In this document: positions 42,948 through 50,632 of the stretch, piece after piece
How positions within the stretch are numbered: the stretch's first letter is position 1
How the letters are laid out: the number at the start of each line of letters is the position of its first letter
Source: Streptomyces sp. NBC_01142
GTDB lineage: Bacteria; Actinomycetota; Actinomycetes; Streptomycetales; Streptomycetaceae
Direction of reading: 5' to 3'
Length of the DNA stretch: 64,000 nt
NCBI RefSeq assembly: GCF_026341125.1
Contig: NZ_JAPEOR010000002.1
Location: forward strand, 1,116,001 to 1,180,000
Notes under the pieces: model-generated
Databases searched by the model: none
Told to the model about the DNA's origin: nothing
What the model saw: only the letters and a program-made list of their open reading frames with translations
Program-made: the position numbers and the translations under genes

Positions 42948-44335
42948 GCGAGCTGAGCCACCGGAAGGACGTCGAGTTCCTCGAGGACTGCAATCCTGCG
43001 CTCGTCGAACGGAACGCGGATGAGTTCAAGCGGATCCGCGACATGCTGGTGGAGGTCGAGCAGCCCGCCAAACGGGCGGAGACGCGTACGGAATGGCACA
43101 GCGAGGGAAGTAAGCACTACGAAGCCCGAGTCGGCGAGGCCCACGATCTTCTGGTGAATCTCGCCGAGGGTTACAACAAGGCCAGTAGTGCACTGCGCAG
43201 TTACTCCTACGCACTCGTGACCGCCAAACGTCACTACTCCGACGGAAAGACGTCCGAGAGGTCGCTGGCCACCCTGATCGCCACCAAGGGCACCGCGATC
43301 ACCCGCGAGGCGCAGGACGCGGAACCCATGCGTCAGTGGGAGGACATGAGAGGAACCACGGGAGTCCTCGACTGGCTCGCAGAATCCACGATGGACATCG
43401 ACGACATCAAGGAGGAGGCGAACCGGCTGCACGACGATGCCGGCAGCGACTTCCACCTGGCCAAAACCACGGAGAAGGAAGCGCGCGACACCTGCGTCCG
43501 CGGCCTCAAGGAGGCCTACGACCTGCTGCCCGAGTTCCGCCTGGGATTCATCGAGCGCGTCGACATCCACGAGGCCATCGCCGCCATGCAGCGAGAGGCC
43601 ACAGAGGCTCGGGGCAACCCGCTCACTCGGCTGCCCGGCAGCGGCCCGAAGCAGGACTTCGACGCCCGCGTCGGGGACACCGCCGTTTCGCCTGCGCTCC
43701 GCAACATCCGGATGCAGGTGGCCGGCCTTCCGGCGGCGAAGGACAACTACTGGGATCCGCCGTCGTCGGACCAGGAGCGGGCGGAGTGGATCGCGGCGAA
43801 CAAGGAGATCATCCAGGCCGCGGCGAAGAACTCGGGCCTGCCCGCGGACATGGTCGCGGGGATAGCCTGGTCGGAGATCGCCGGCCAGCCCGGATACTCG
43901 GACGACATCGTCGACACGATCCGCGAGCAGGCCGATGCCCCATGGGGGCTGAGTCCCATCGCGCCGGAGAACCTCCCCTCGCGTCTCGGCGGAAAGCCCG
44001 ACGAAACGTCCTTCGGCCCGATCGCGATTCAGATACGGCGCGGTGCCGAAGTTCTCGGCTACGATCCGGAGAATCTCACCACGGCGCAACGGTCGGTCGT
44101 GGAGGAATCCCTTCAGGACCCGGCGCAGAACATCTTCATCGCCTCCGAGTACTTGGCGCAGCTGAAGGCCGAGAGTGAGTTCGCGAAGGTTCCGGCGGAA
44201 CAGATGACACCCGATCAGTACAAGGAACTGGCGGCCCGTTACAACGGTGGACCGTACTGGGCAGGGCCGGACGCCCAGCGATACGGCGAGAGGTTCGGCG
44301 GTCACCTCCCGCACGCAAGGGATGCGCTGGGATGA
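42944..44335 (+). CDS. Helical protein with C-terminal lytic transglycosylase-like domain
   Basis: A 463-residue protein from GTG 42944. Residues 1-200 are charged and helical, resembling long WXG/LXG-type regions of type VII substrates (VERNADEFKRIRDMLVEVEQ, YALVTAKRHYSDGK). No Sec signal peptide is present. About residue 285 on resembles lysozyme-like transglycosylases: AAAKNSGLPADMVAGIAWSE gives the likely catalytic Glu near 311, SFGPIAIQI, NIFIASEYLAQL, and ARYNGGPYWAGPDAQRYGER matches the terminal NGG...Y...Y pattern. It may cut peptidoglycan, as an export-associated hydrolase or as a toxin effector. It overlaps both neighbours by 4 nt. Confidence 0.75.
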   Translation: MSELSHRKDVEFLEDCNPALVERNADEFKRIRDMLVEVEQPAKRAETRTEWHSEGSKHYEARVGEAHDLLVNLAEGYNKASSALRSYSYALVTAKRHYSDGKTSERSLATLIATKGTAITREAQDAEPMRQWEDMRGTTGVLDWLAESTMDIDDIKEEANRLHDDAGSDFHLAKTTEKEARDTCVRGLKEAYDLLPEFRLGFIERVDIHEAIAAMQREATEARGNPLTRLPGSGPKQDFDARVGDTAVSPALRNIRMQVAGLPAAKDNYWDPPSSDQERAEWIAANKEIIQAAAKNSGLPADMVAGIAWSEIAGQPGYSDDIVDTIREQADAPWGLSPIAPENLPSRLGGKPDETSFGPIAIQIRRGAEVLGYDPENLTTAQRSVVEESLQDPAQNIFIASEYLAQLKAESEFAKVPAEQMTPDQYKELAARYNGGPYWAGPDAQRYGERFGGHLPHARDALG

Positions 44336-44652
44336 TCGACCACTCCGAAACCGAGCAGACCGACGACCGTGGCTGCCTGCGCTGGGTCGTGGGCATCCCT
44401 CTCGTGATCCTCTACGTGCTCGCGGCCGGCCTCTGCTACACCGCGCTGACCATCCGCCCCACGGGACCCTGGGACGATGGCGCCTACGCCGGAATCATCT
44501 CCTCGTGCCTCCTCGCCATCGCCGTCAGCACCGTCGCGCTGCTCATCACGGTCGTCCCGTCGTCCGTGAGGCTCGCGATGGGCCGATGGTGGCTCGCCCC
44601 GCCCCTGATCCTGGCTGCGGTTGCCACGCTCCGCTGGATCTTCGTCCCCTGA
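44332..44652 (+). CDS. Small three-TM membrane protein
   Basis: A 106-residue protein whose ATG overlaps the stop of the transglycosylase-like gene (ATGA). A short acidic N-terminus is followed by three hydrophobic segments: VVGIPLVILYVLAAGLCY, IISSCLLAIAVSTVALLITV and WWLAPPLILAAVATLRWIF. No family is recognised. As the last gene of the three-gene cassette it could protect the producer against the transglycosylase (immunity-like) or anchor the complex; both are inference. It ends 15 nt before the convergent SDR gene. Confidence 0.75.
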   Translation: MIDHSETEQTDDRGCLRWVVGIPLVILYVLAAGLCYTALTIRPTGPWDDGAYAGIISSCLLAIAVSTVALLITVVPSSVRLAMGRWWLAPPLILAAVATLRWIFVP

Positions 44653-44667
44653 CGAGCTCGTGAGCGC

Positions 44668-45429
44668 TCAGCTCACCCGCTCGGCCAGAAAGTCCTCCCA
44701 GGTCCGCTTGCCCACAGCGGTCCCCTCGAAGGACAGGTTCTCGCCTGCCCGGTACGCACGGCCGGCCTTTCCGGGCATGCGGACCGGCATCATCAGCCGG
44801 CGCTTGCCGCGCACCTTCAGGTATGCGCGGCTCAGATCGGCCATCCCGTACACCTTCGGCCCGGCAAGGTCGGGCACCAGGCCGGCCGGCTCGCCGAGCG
44901 TCAGTTCCACGAGCCGGGCCGCCACCTCACGCGCATCGACGGGCTGGAACCGGAGTCCACCGGGGACCGGTATCACCGGCAGCTTCGCCATCGTCTGCAC
45001 CACGTTCAGGGCCAGGTCATGGAACTGGGCGGCGCGCAGTGTGGTCCAGGGCAGGCCGGAGTCGGCGATGGCCCGCTCGGCGCCGAGCTTGGACGTGAAC
45101 CAGCCGAGGGGGACGGTGTCCGCCCCGATGGCCGAGATGTACACCAGGTGCCGCACCCCTGCTCGCGACGCGGCCCGCACCAGGTTCCGGGTCGCCTCGT
45201 CATCGCCCTTGGGGCCACCCGCGAGGTGCAAGACGATGTCGACCCCGTCCACCGCGGCCTCGATCCCCTCGCCCTTGAGCAAGTCACCGGCCACGTACTC
45301 GATGCCGTCCGCGGACTCACGGCTGTGCCGGCTGAGGACCCGCACGTCGCGGCCGGCCGCCCGCAGCAGGGGGACGATGTGTCCCCCCAGCGTGCCCGTG
45401 CCGCCGGTGACCAGGATGGGAGACGTCAT
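44668..45429 (-). CDS. SDR-family NAD(P)-binding oxidoreductase (NmrA/atypical SDR)
   Basis: A 253-residue atypical SDR. It starts MTSPILVTGGTGTLGGHIVP with the GGTGTLGG dinucleotide loop, then VRVLSRHSRE (Arg typical for NADP), DIVLHLAGGP, HLVYISAIGAD and LPWTTLRAAQFHDL, the NmrA-like pattern lacking a strict YxxxK. It is divergent from an ECF41 sigma factor gene; ECF41 genes are typically paired with carboxymuconolactone decarboxylase, oxidoreductase or epimerase genes, so this is the likely target. GGAG precedes ATG 45429. Confidence 0.9.
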   Translation of the reverse strand: MTSPILVTGGTGTLGGHIVPLLRAAGRDVRVLSRHSRESADGIEYVAGDLLKGEGIEAAVDGVDIVLHLAGGPKGDDEATRNLVRAASRAGVRHLVYISAIGADTVPLGWFTSKLGAERAIADSGLPWTTLRAAQFHDLALNVVQTMAKLPVIPVPGGLRFQPVDAREVAARLVELTLGEPAGLVPDLAGPKVYGMADLSRAYLKVRGKRRLMMPVRMPGKAGRAYRAGENLSFEGTAVGKRTWEDFLAERVS

Positions 45430-45504
45430 GGCTACTCCGAAACTCGTACGGTCCGGGAGTCGGCCTCCCGGTACCTTCAGCGGGGTTTGTGGATCTACTG
45501 CTAT

Positions 45505-45531
45505 GACCCCCGGCGACGAAGGAATGTGACA
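45505..45531 (-). promoter_or_regulatory. Putative ECF41-type promoter for the SDR gene
   Basis: Read on the minus strand, TGTCACA (45531-45525), 16 bp, then GGTC (45508-45505) matches the ECF41 consensus TGTCACA-N16-CGTC except for one base. It points at the SDR gene and overlaps the ribosome binding region of the sigma gene. Confidence 0.5.
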
Positions 45532-45533
45532 CG

Positions 45534-46418
45534 GTGGACGAACGCGCAGGACTGGCAGAGCGGTTCGAGGAACATCGACCCCATCTGCGAGCGGTGGCGT
45601 ACCGGATGCTCGGCTCGGTGAGTGAGGCCGATGACGCCGTTCAGGACGCCTGGATACGACTCAGTCGCGCCGACACCGCCGGCGTGGAGAACCTCGGTGG
45701 ATGGCTGACAACAGTGGTGGCGCGCGTGTGCCTGAACATGCTGCGCTCGCGCGAGCATCGGCGCGAGGAGCCTCTCGAGGTGTATGTGCCCGACCCGATC
45801 ATCAGCCCCGAGTCCGGGGCCGACCCCGAGCAGGAAATGCTGCTGGCCGACTCGGTCGGGCTGGCGCTGCTGGTGGTGCTCGAGACGCTTTCGCCGGCCG
45901 AGCGGCTTGCCTTCGTGCTGCACGACATGTTCGCCGTGCCCTTCGACGAGATCGCCCCGATGATCGAGCGGTCCCCGGCTGCGACGAGGCAACTCGCGAG
46001 CCGCGCACGCCGCCGCGTGCAGGGACAGGCTCCGGCTCCCGAACCTGATCTCACGCGCCAGCGTGAGGTCGTCGACGCCTTCTTCGCCGCCGCTCGCGAC
46101 GGCGACTTCGACGGGCTCGTCGCTGTGCTGGACCCCGACGTCGTGCTGCGGTCCGACGGTGGGCTCGCGCGCCCGCGCCAGACGGTGGTGATCTCCGGCG
46201 CACGGACCGTGGCCGGGCAGGCGATCACCTTCGGACAGCTCTCCCCGTTCGCACGGCCGGCACTGATCAACGGAGCCGCCGGAGTCGTGGTCGCCGCCGA
46301 CGGACGACCGTTGTCCGTCATGGGCTTCACCGTCGCAGACGGGAAGATCCTCGCCATCGACGTGCTGGCTGATCCCGAACGGCTGCACAAGCTCGACCTC
46401 ACGGTCCTCGACCACTGA
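45534..46418 (+). CDS. ECF41-family RNA polymerase sigma factor (SigJ type)
   Basis: A 294-residue ECF sigma factor with a fused C-terminal SnoaL-like domain. Region 2 is FEEHRPHLRAVAYRMLGSVS followed by EADDAVQDAWIRLSRAD; region 4 is LSPAERLAFVLHDMFAVPFD and SPAATRQLASRARRRVQ. The C-terminal domain (about 175-290, VVDAFFAAARDGDFDGLVAV) is the ECF41 extension that modulates activity in place of a separate anti-sigma. GTG 45534 has AAGGAA upstream. It is divergent from the SDR gene. The signal is unknown. Confidence 0.93.
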   Translation: MDERAGLAERFEEHRPHLRAVAYRMLGSVSEADDAVQDAWIRLSRADTAGVENLGGWLTTVVARVCLNMLRSREHRREEPLEVYVPDPIISPESGADPEQEMLLADSVGLALLVVLETLSPAERLAFVLHDMFAVPFDEIAPMIERSPAATRQLASRARRRVQGQAPAPEPDLTRQREVVDAFFAAARDGDFDGLVAVLDPDVVLRSDGGLARPRQTVVISGARTVAGQAITFGQLSPFARPALINGAAGVVVAADGRPLSVMGFTVADGKILAIDVLADPERLHKLDLTVLDH

Positions 46419-46449
46419 CATCAGCCCCCTGGACCGAATCCGGCACGAA

Positions 46450-46490
46450 GGCCGCCGTCGGCCGCGCCCCCACCATCGCCGACGGCGGCC
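46450..46490 (+). terminator. Perfect 13-bp hairpin after the ECF41 sigma gene
   Basis: GGCCGCCGTCGGC (46450-46462) and GCCGACGGCGGCC (46478-46490) are exact reverse complements with a 15-nt loop, 32 nt after the sigma stop. Confidence 0.8.
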
Positions 46491-46669
46491 ACCTCGGCAC
46501 CAGCTCTCGGGTCCGAAACCGGGCCGTTGGGTGATCAACAGGGATCAGTGGCGTCTTATGGACATCTCCACAGGAAGCGCTTGCCCCGCGCTCACGGCCC
46601 CCGAGAGACTCGTTGGCATGCCCGCCGCAAGAGCGCGGGTATCAGCTCGACCAGTTGGGGGAGACACGC

Positions 46670-47242
46670 ATGGCGTTACACAAGCTGACCGCGTCCCTGT
46701 TCGCGGTCATGGCACTCATCGCCGCAGCGGTAATCGGACTCACCGGCACGGCCTCCGCCGCGACGGCCGACAACGGCCACCAGAGCTTCGCCGCCCAGGC
46801 GAAGCAGGCGGGACTGACCAGCACCGAGGCGAAGCAACTGCAGTCGAAGGTCGACGGCTACCTCGCCACCCAGGGCGGCAAGCAGGTCGCCGCCAACAAG
46901 ATCGAACTGGCGGGCAAGGGCGAGATCGTCGTCTCCCTGCCCGGAGAGCGCTACGCCCGCGACCTGACCAGCGCGGCGGGCACCAGGGCCGCCTGTCCGT
47001 ACGAGAACTTCTGTATGTGGACCGGCACCGGCTTCACCGGTACGCAGTACAACCTCTGGCAGTGCCAGACCTACGCCCTGTCGAACTGGAACGGCCCCGG
47101 ATCCTGGAGCAACAACCAGACCCCGGGCACCAGGGCCAGGTTCCTGGACCGTTACCGGAACACCATCTACACGACGCCCGGCGCGTACGCCAACAACGGC
47201 AACTACAACTGGGCCCCGGTCTGGTACGTCGTCCCGTGCTAG
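46670..47242 (+). CDS. Secreted peptidase inhibitor family I36 protein
   Basis: A 190-residue exported protein. A signal peptide (LHKLTASLFAVMALIAAAVI, cleavage near ASA-ATA) is followed by a helical propeptide-like region (SFAAQAKQAGLTSTEAKQLQ) and a C-terminal domain with cysteines (CPYENFCMWTGTGFTG, NLWQCQTYAL, WYVVPC). The domain is typical of the I36 (SMI-like, beta/gamma-crystallin fold) inhibitors of Streptomyces metalloproteases. GGGGGAGA precedes ATG 46670. The TAG stop falls in the first unit of a 14-bp tandem repeat. Confidence 0.88.
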   Translation: MALHKLTASLFAVMALIAAAVIGLTGTASAATADNGHQSFAAQAKQAGLTSTEAKQLQSKVDGYLATQGGKQVAANKIELAGKGEIVVSLPGERYARDLTSAAGTRAACPYENFCMWTGTGFTGTQYNLWQCQTYALSNWNGPGSWSNNQTPGTRARFLDRYRNTIYTTPGAYANNGNYNWAPVWYVVPC

Positions 47243-47295
47243 CACTTCCCGCGTAGCACTTCCCGCGTAGCACTTCCCGCGTAGCACTTGCCGGG
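47240..47295. repeat. Tandem 14-bp repeat, four units, starting in the I36 stop codon
   Basis: TAGCACTTCCCGCG occurs at 47240, 47254 and 47268, and a variant (TAGCACTTGCCGGG) at 47282. The first unit supplies the stop codon of the I36 gene. Confidence 0.85.
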
Positions 47296-47330
47296 CAGCA
47301 GTCCCGGGGCACTCCGGGGCAGCACTCCCG

Positions 47331-47505
47331 TAAGACGGCTCCGGGCCGGCGGCGGACAGCCACCGGCCCGGACGCCATTCACCGGCGCCTCCAGCAGCGG
47401 CAGGTTCTTCCGCAGCTCGAAAGCCGTGACCTCGCCGCGGTACTCCTCCCGCCCCCCGCTACCCGAGGACTCGCCCAGTGAGATGGCCTGGAAGACCGGG
47501 GCGCG
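47331..47505 (-). pseudogene. Glutamine synthetase C-terminal remnant, copy A
   Basis: On the minus strand this reads QAISLGESSGSGG, then REEYRGEVTAFELRKNLPLL. It matches the glnA2 C-terminus (EAISLMERSE... and EEYRSEVTAFELRKNLPVL) but lacks about 25 codons in between. The frame runs past the normal stop (EAPVNGVRAGG). There is no start, so it is a non-functional fragment. It fills most of the 429-bp gap 47243-47671; the rest holds the 14-bp repeats and the MFS upstream region. Confidence 0.7.
47333..47450. repeat. 118-bp direct repeat flanking the MFS gene, left copy
   Basis: Begins AGACGGCTCCGGGCCGGCGG and ends GGTACTCCTCCC. It is identical to 49253-49370 apart from two adjacent bases (47435-47436). 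Offset is exactly 1920 bp. It contains the glutamine synthetase 3'-end fragment plus about 60 bp beyond it. Confidence 0.9.
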
Positions 47506-47671
47506 CGAGCGCCGTCCGACGAGCGTGGGTCGCTGACGGCATGGGTCAGGGCGAGCTGTATAGGGTCGTGGCAACCGTCCTTCTCGGCGAGGCACACACG
47601 CCCGCCCGCATCGGACGGACTTTCCCGGCAGGCCGTAAGTCCAGACGTGACCGATCATCAGGAGTGCTGCC

Positions 47672-49138
47672 GTGCGCCCCAGAGAGACATCATCTGCGCC
47701 CGGCAGCCTCGGCTGGAACCGTGAGACGGCGACGCTGGCGCTCCTGTCCTTCGCCATGCTGATCGTTTCGCTCGACCAGTACATCGTGGTCGTGGCACTC
47801 CCCGACATCGCACGCGACCTCGGCTATTCCGCGCAGACGCTCCAGTCGGTCATCAGCGCCTATGCAGTGGTCTCGGCCGGCTTCCTGCTGTTCGGCGGGC
47901 GTGCCGCCGACCTTCTCGGACGACGCCGCATCCTGGCCACCGGCCTCGCGCTCTATGCCGGGGCAGCGCTCGTGGGAGGACTCGCGACCGGCCCCGGAAC
48001 GCTCCTCGCCGCCCGCGCATTCCAAGGTCTCGGCGGAGCCCTCGTCTTCCCCACCACGCTGGCACTCATCAACACCACCTTCGCCGAAGGCCGCGCCCGC
48101 AACCGCGCATTGGGAGTCTGGGGAGGGTCGGGCGCGGCGGGACTCGTCATCGGTGTGCTGCTCGGCGGTCTTCTGACGCAGGCGTTCGGCTGGGAAGCGG
48201 TCTTCCTCGTCAACGTGGCCCTGGCCTGCCCTGCGCTGCTGCTCGCGTTCGTATTGATCCCCCGGGACCGTGAACGCGAAAAAGGCCGCACGTTCGACCT
48301 GCCCGGTGCGCTCAGCGTCACTCTCGGTGTCACGCTCATCGTGTTCGCCCTCGTGCAAGGCCCCGGACTGGGCTGGCTTTCGCCGGGCATCCTGGTGAGC
48401 GCGGCGGCGGGCCTGCTGCTGCTCGGAGCTTTCGTCATCATCGAGCGGCGCAGCGACGACCCACTCATGCCACCCGGGCTGCTCTCCAACCCCAACCTGA
48501 TCACGGGCGTCGTCATCGCGTTCATGTTCATGGCGACCTTCGGCTCCGTGCTCTACTTCCTGTCCCTCTACTTCCAGGAAATTCTGGGCTACGACGCTTT
48601 GCAGACCGGCGTCGGCTTCCTCATCCCCACGGCAGTGGTGGTGGCCGGTTCGACGACCGCGGGTCAGCTCGTGACGCGGTTCGGTCTCAGGCGCACGCTG
48701 GCAGCGGCCCTCGCCGTCGGTGCGCTCGGTGCGGTCGCACTCGGCCTCACGATCTCGCCGGACGGCACATACATCGAGCTCGTCCCCGGCCTCGTGGCGC
48801 TCAGCATCGGCGACGGGGTGGTCTTCACCACCATGTTCATCGCCGCCGCCACCGGAGTCTCCGACCGGCAACAAGGCACCGCCTCCGGCATTGCCTCCAC
48901 CGGCTCGGGCGCGGGCGCGGCTGTCGGCCTCGCCCTCCTCGTCCTCGTAGCGACTGCCGGCCTCGACGGCCTCTCCGGTGAACAGCTTCGCGTCGCCACC
49001 GCCGACGGGATCAGCACCACGCTCTTCGTCGTGGCGGGCGGAATCGTGCTGACCTTCCTCGTCGCCCTGCACCGGTGCCCGACACCGCCCGAAGGGGAAC
49101 AACCCGCCCCCGTGCCGTACCAGACCCGTCGCTGCTGA
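47672..49138 (+). CDS. MFS drug transporter, DHA2 (14-TM) family
   Basis: A 488-residue exporter. Motif A is [13 protein letters not shown] after TM2, and the N-terminal helix has [20 protein letters not shown] (DHA2 motif D1, LDxTIVNVALP-like). Motif C is in the [20 protein letters not shown] segment. Fourteen hydrophobic segments are visible. It starts with GTG 47672 after AGGAG. DHA2 pumps export antibiotics, dyes or quaternary amines; the substrate is unknown. The gene is flanked by 118-bp direct repeats derived from a glutamine synthetase 3' end, suggesting it arrived or was rearranged as a unit. Confidence 0.93.
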   Translation: MRPRETSSAPGSLGWNRETATLALLSFAMLIVSLDQYIVVVALPDIARDLGYSAQTLQSVISAYAVVSAGFLLFGGRAADLLGRRRILATGLALYAGAALVGGLATGPGTLLAARAFQGLGGALVFPTTLALINTTFAEGRARNRALGVWGGSGAAGLVIGVLLGGLLTQAFGWEAVFLVNVALACPALLLAFVLIPRDREREKGRTFDLPGALSVTLGVTLIVFALVQGPGLGWLSPGILVSAAAGLLLLGAFVIIERRSDDPLMPPGLLSNPNLITGVVIAFMFMATFGSVLYFLSLYFQEILGYDALQTGVGFLIPTAVVVAGSTTAGQLVTRFGLRRTLAAALAVGALGAVALGLTISPDGTYIELVPGLVALSIGDGVVFTTMFIAAATGVSDRQQGTASGIASTGSGAGAAVGLALLVLVATAGLDGLSGEQLRVATADGISTTLFVVAGGIVLTFLVALHRCPTPPEGEQPAPVPYQTRRC

Positions 49139-49252
49139 CGGCAGCCAGAACCTGCCTGGACGAGAAAGGCGGCTCGCAGCGAGGCTCTCGCGCGCAGGCC
49201 GCAGGCCGCAGGCCCGGTGCGCCGGACGGCGCGCAGACGGCCCGGGCGAATG

Positions 49253-49370
49253 AGACGGCTCCGGGCCGGCGGCGGACAGCCACCGGCCCGGACGCCATTC
49301 ACCGGCGCCTCCAGCAGCGGCAGGTTCTTCCGCAGCTCGAAAGCCGTGACCTCGTTGCGGTACTCCTCCC
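49253..49370. repeat. 118-bp direct repeat flanking the MFS gene, right copy
   Basis: Right copy of the repeat at 47333-47450; two mismatches in 118 bp. The glutamine synthetase similarity continues beyond its right end to about 49400 in this copy only. Confidence 0.9.
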
Positions 49371-49400
49371 ACTCCCGCTGCTGGTTGCGCAGGAAGTCAT
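49253..49400 (-). pseudogene. Glutamine synthetase C-terminal remnant, copy B
   Basis: Read on the minus strand from 49399 it gives HDFLRNQQREWEEYRNEV, then TAFELRKNLPLLEAPVNG. This parallels glnA2 (FFLRNKKQEWEEYRSEV...) over about 30 residues without gaps. It shares the LLEAPVNG extension with copy A rather than the VL-stop of glnA2. It has no start and no upstream coding part. Confidence 0.72.
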
Positions 49401-49700
49401 GCCCCCCCTCGGCCCATCAGGCAGGTCACCCTCCACCCCGCCCCAACGGGCATCCAAACGGCCGTCATTGGCCGTTGCCGGTGACCGCCGGCCACCCTCC
49501 GACGGTCCAGCGACGGCCCGGCTCAAAACCTCATCCGACGGCGCCGGAGGACAAGCTCGGCTGCCAGCCCACCGCCGTCACCAGCCAGAGGATCCAAGCC
49601 CGGCGACCGGTCGGGGCGGATCCGCTCGGCCTGCCCCGCCGCTGCCCCACCGATATCCTGAAATCGACATCGGGGGCTTCCTTTCATGGAGGGCAGCACG

Positions 49701-50447
49701 ATGAACTGGCATCGCAGTCTCATGCTCCTCGCCGCCCCGCTCTTCGCCTCCTCGGTCGCCCTCACCCCCGCCCTCGCGGCCCCGGTCGCATCGGCGGGGG
49801 CGGGCGCTGCGTCGGCGGCCCGCCCCGCCCTCTTCTGCGAGCTGGTTCCGAGCGAGTCCGGCGAGCCGGACGGGGACACCACGTACGACCTCCTGCTGAG
49901 CGGGTTCGCGCCGCGCCAGTCGGTCAAGATCGAAGGGCCGCGGACGAACTTCCAGGCCCGGGTGGACGACCAGGGCAAGTCCGACGAGAAGGACGTCCGC
50001 TACGGCAAGTACAGCGTCAGCTACAAGGAGAGCGGAGCGAAGCAGGGCAAGCGCATCGGGTGCGTCACACCGCCCCGGGAGAAGCCGGGCGGCGGCAAGC
50101 AGAAGGTGAAGGTCACCAAGGTCGAGGTCATCACCCTCACCAAGCCGGGCACCGTGGTCGACTGCACCAAGCCGAACAAGGTGGAATTCGACGGCAAGAT
50201 CACCGGCGTGGGGAAGGGAGACGTCGACTACCACTGGACGTTCGCGTCCAGCGCCGACCCCGTCGACGCGGGCAAAGTCACGTTCACCCTCGGCACCACG
50301 CAGAGCCACTCCATCCTCAGGGTGGTCGAGGTGCCGCGGGCCGGGAACCCAACCAATTCACTGAGCGTGTTCACGACCCTGCACGTCCCGTCGCAGAACC
50401 TGAGCGCCCGGAGCGAGCAGGTGCAGCTCACGTGCGCGAAGCCTTGA
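49701..50447 (+). CDS. Secreted protein of unknown function
   Basis: A 248-residue exported protein. A signal peptide (MNWHRSLMLLAAPLFASSVA, cleavage near ALA-APV) precedes an Ala-rich linker and two beta-rich segments. One (CELVPSESGEPDGDTTYDLL) resembles an Ig-like domain; the second (VVDCTKPNKVEFDGKITGVG) has the feel of a PKD/Ig fold. A Lys/Gly-rich linker (REKPGGGKQKVKVTKVEV) joins them. Cysteines: FCEL, GCVTPP, DCTKP, LTCAKP. GGAGGG precedes ATG 49701; an ATG at 49686 is possible. I recognise no named family. Confidence 0.78.
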   Translation: MNWHRSLMLLAAPLFASSVALTPALAAPVASAGAGAASAARPALFCELVPSESGEPDGDTTYDLLLSGFAPRQSVKIEGPRTNFQARVDDQGKSDEKDVRYGKYSVSYKESGAKQGKRIGCVTPPREKPGGGKQKVKVTKVEVITLTKPGTVVDCTKPNKVEFDGKITGVGKGDVDYHWTFASSADPVDAGKVTFTLGTTQSHSILRVVEVPRAGNPTNSLSVFTTLHVPSQNLSARSEQVQLTCAKP

Positions 50448-50632
50448 ACCTGCCCGCCTACCGCGGTCAGGCTGCGGCGGACAAGAGGGAGGTCATCACC
50501 CGACGCGCCGTCGCCGCGCCGCGCCCCCCGGGCGGCCCACTGCGGGAGCCGACCCCGCAGCACTCCGGGCCGACGGGCAGTGACCCCTTCGGCCCGGAAG
50601 GGTGAAGCGCGCGGTAGGGCTCTGACCTGTGC

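Larger units (their letters stand above)
49139..49700. other. 562-bp gap with remnant sequence, no supported gene
   Basis: The left part (49139-49252) is GC-rich spacer. The middle is the right 118-bp repeat and glutamine synthetase fragment B. The right part (49401-49690) has open frames in several registers but only low-complexity Pro/Ser/Arg-rich translations; the promoter of the secreted-protein gene is expected there. Confidence 0.55.

Noticed and set aside
47240..49400. Complete integrative element or prophage around the MFS gene
   Set aside because: No integrase, excisionase, replication or structural genes lie between the repeats; only the exporter is present, so a full mobile element cannot be claimed.
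49217..50605. 462-codon plus-strand frame spanning the right repeat and the secreted protein gene
   Set aside because: It is out of frame with the well-supported secreted protein and rich in Arg/Pro/Gly; it also crosses the glutamine synthetase remnant.
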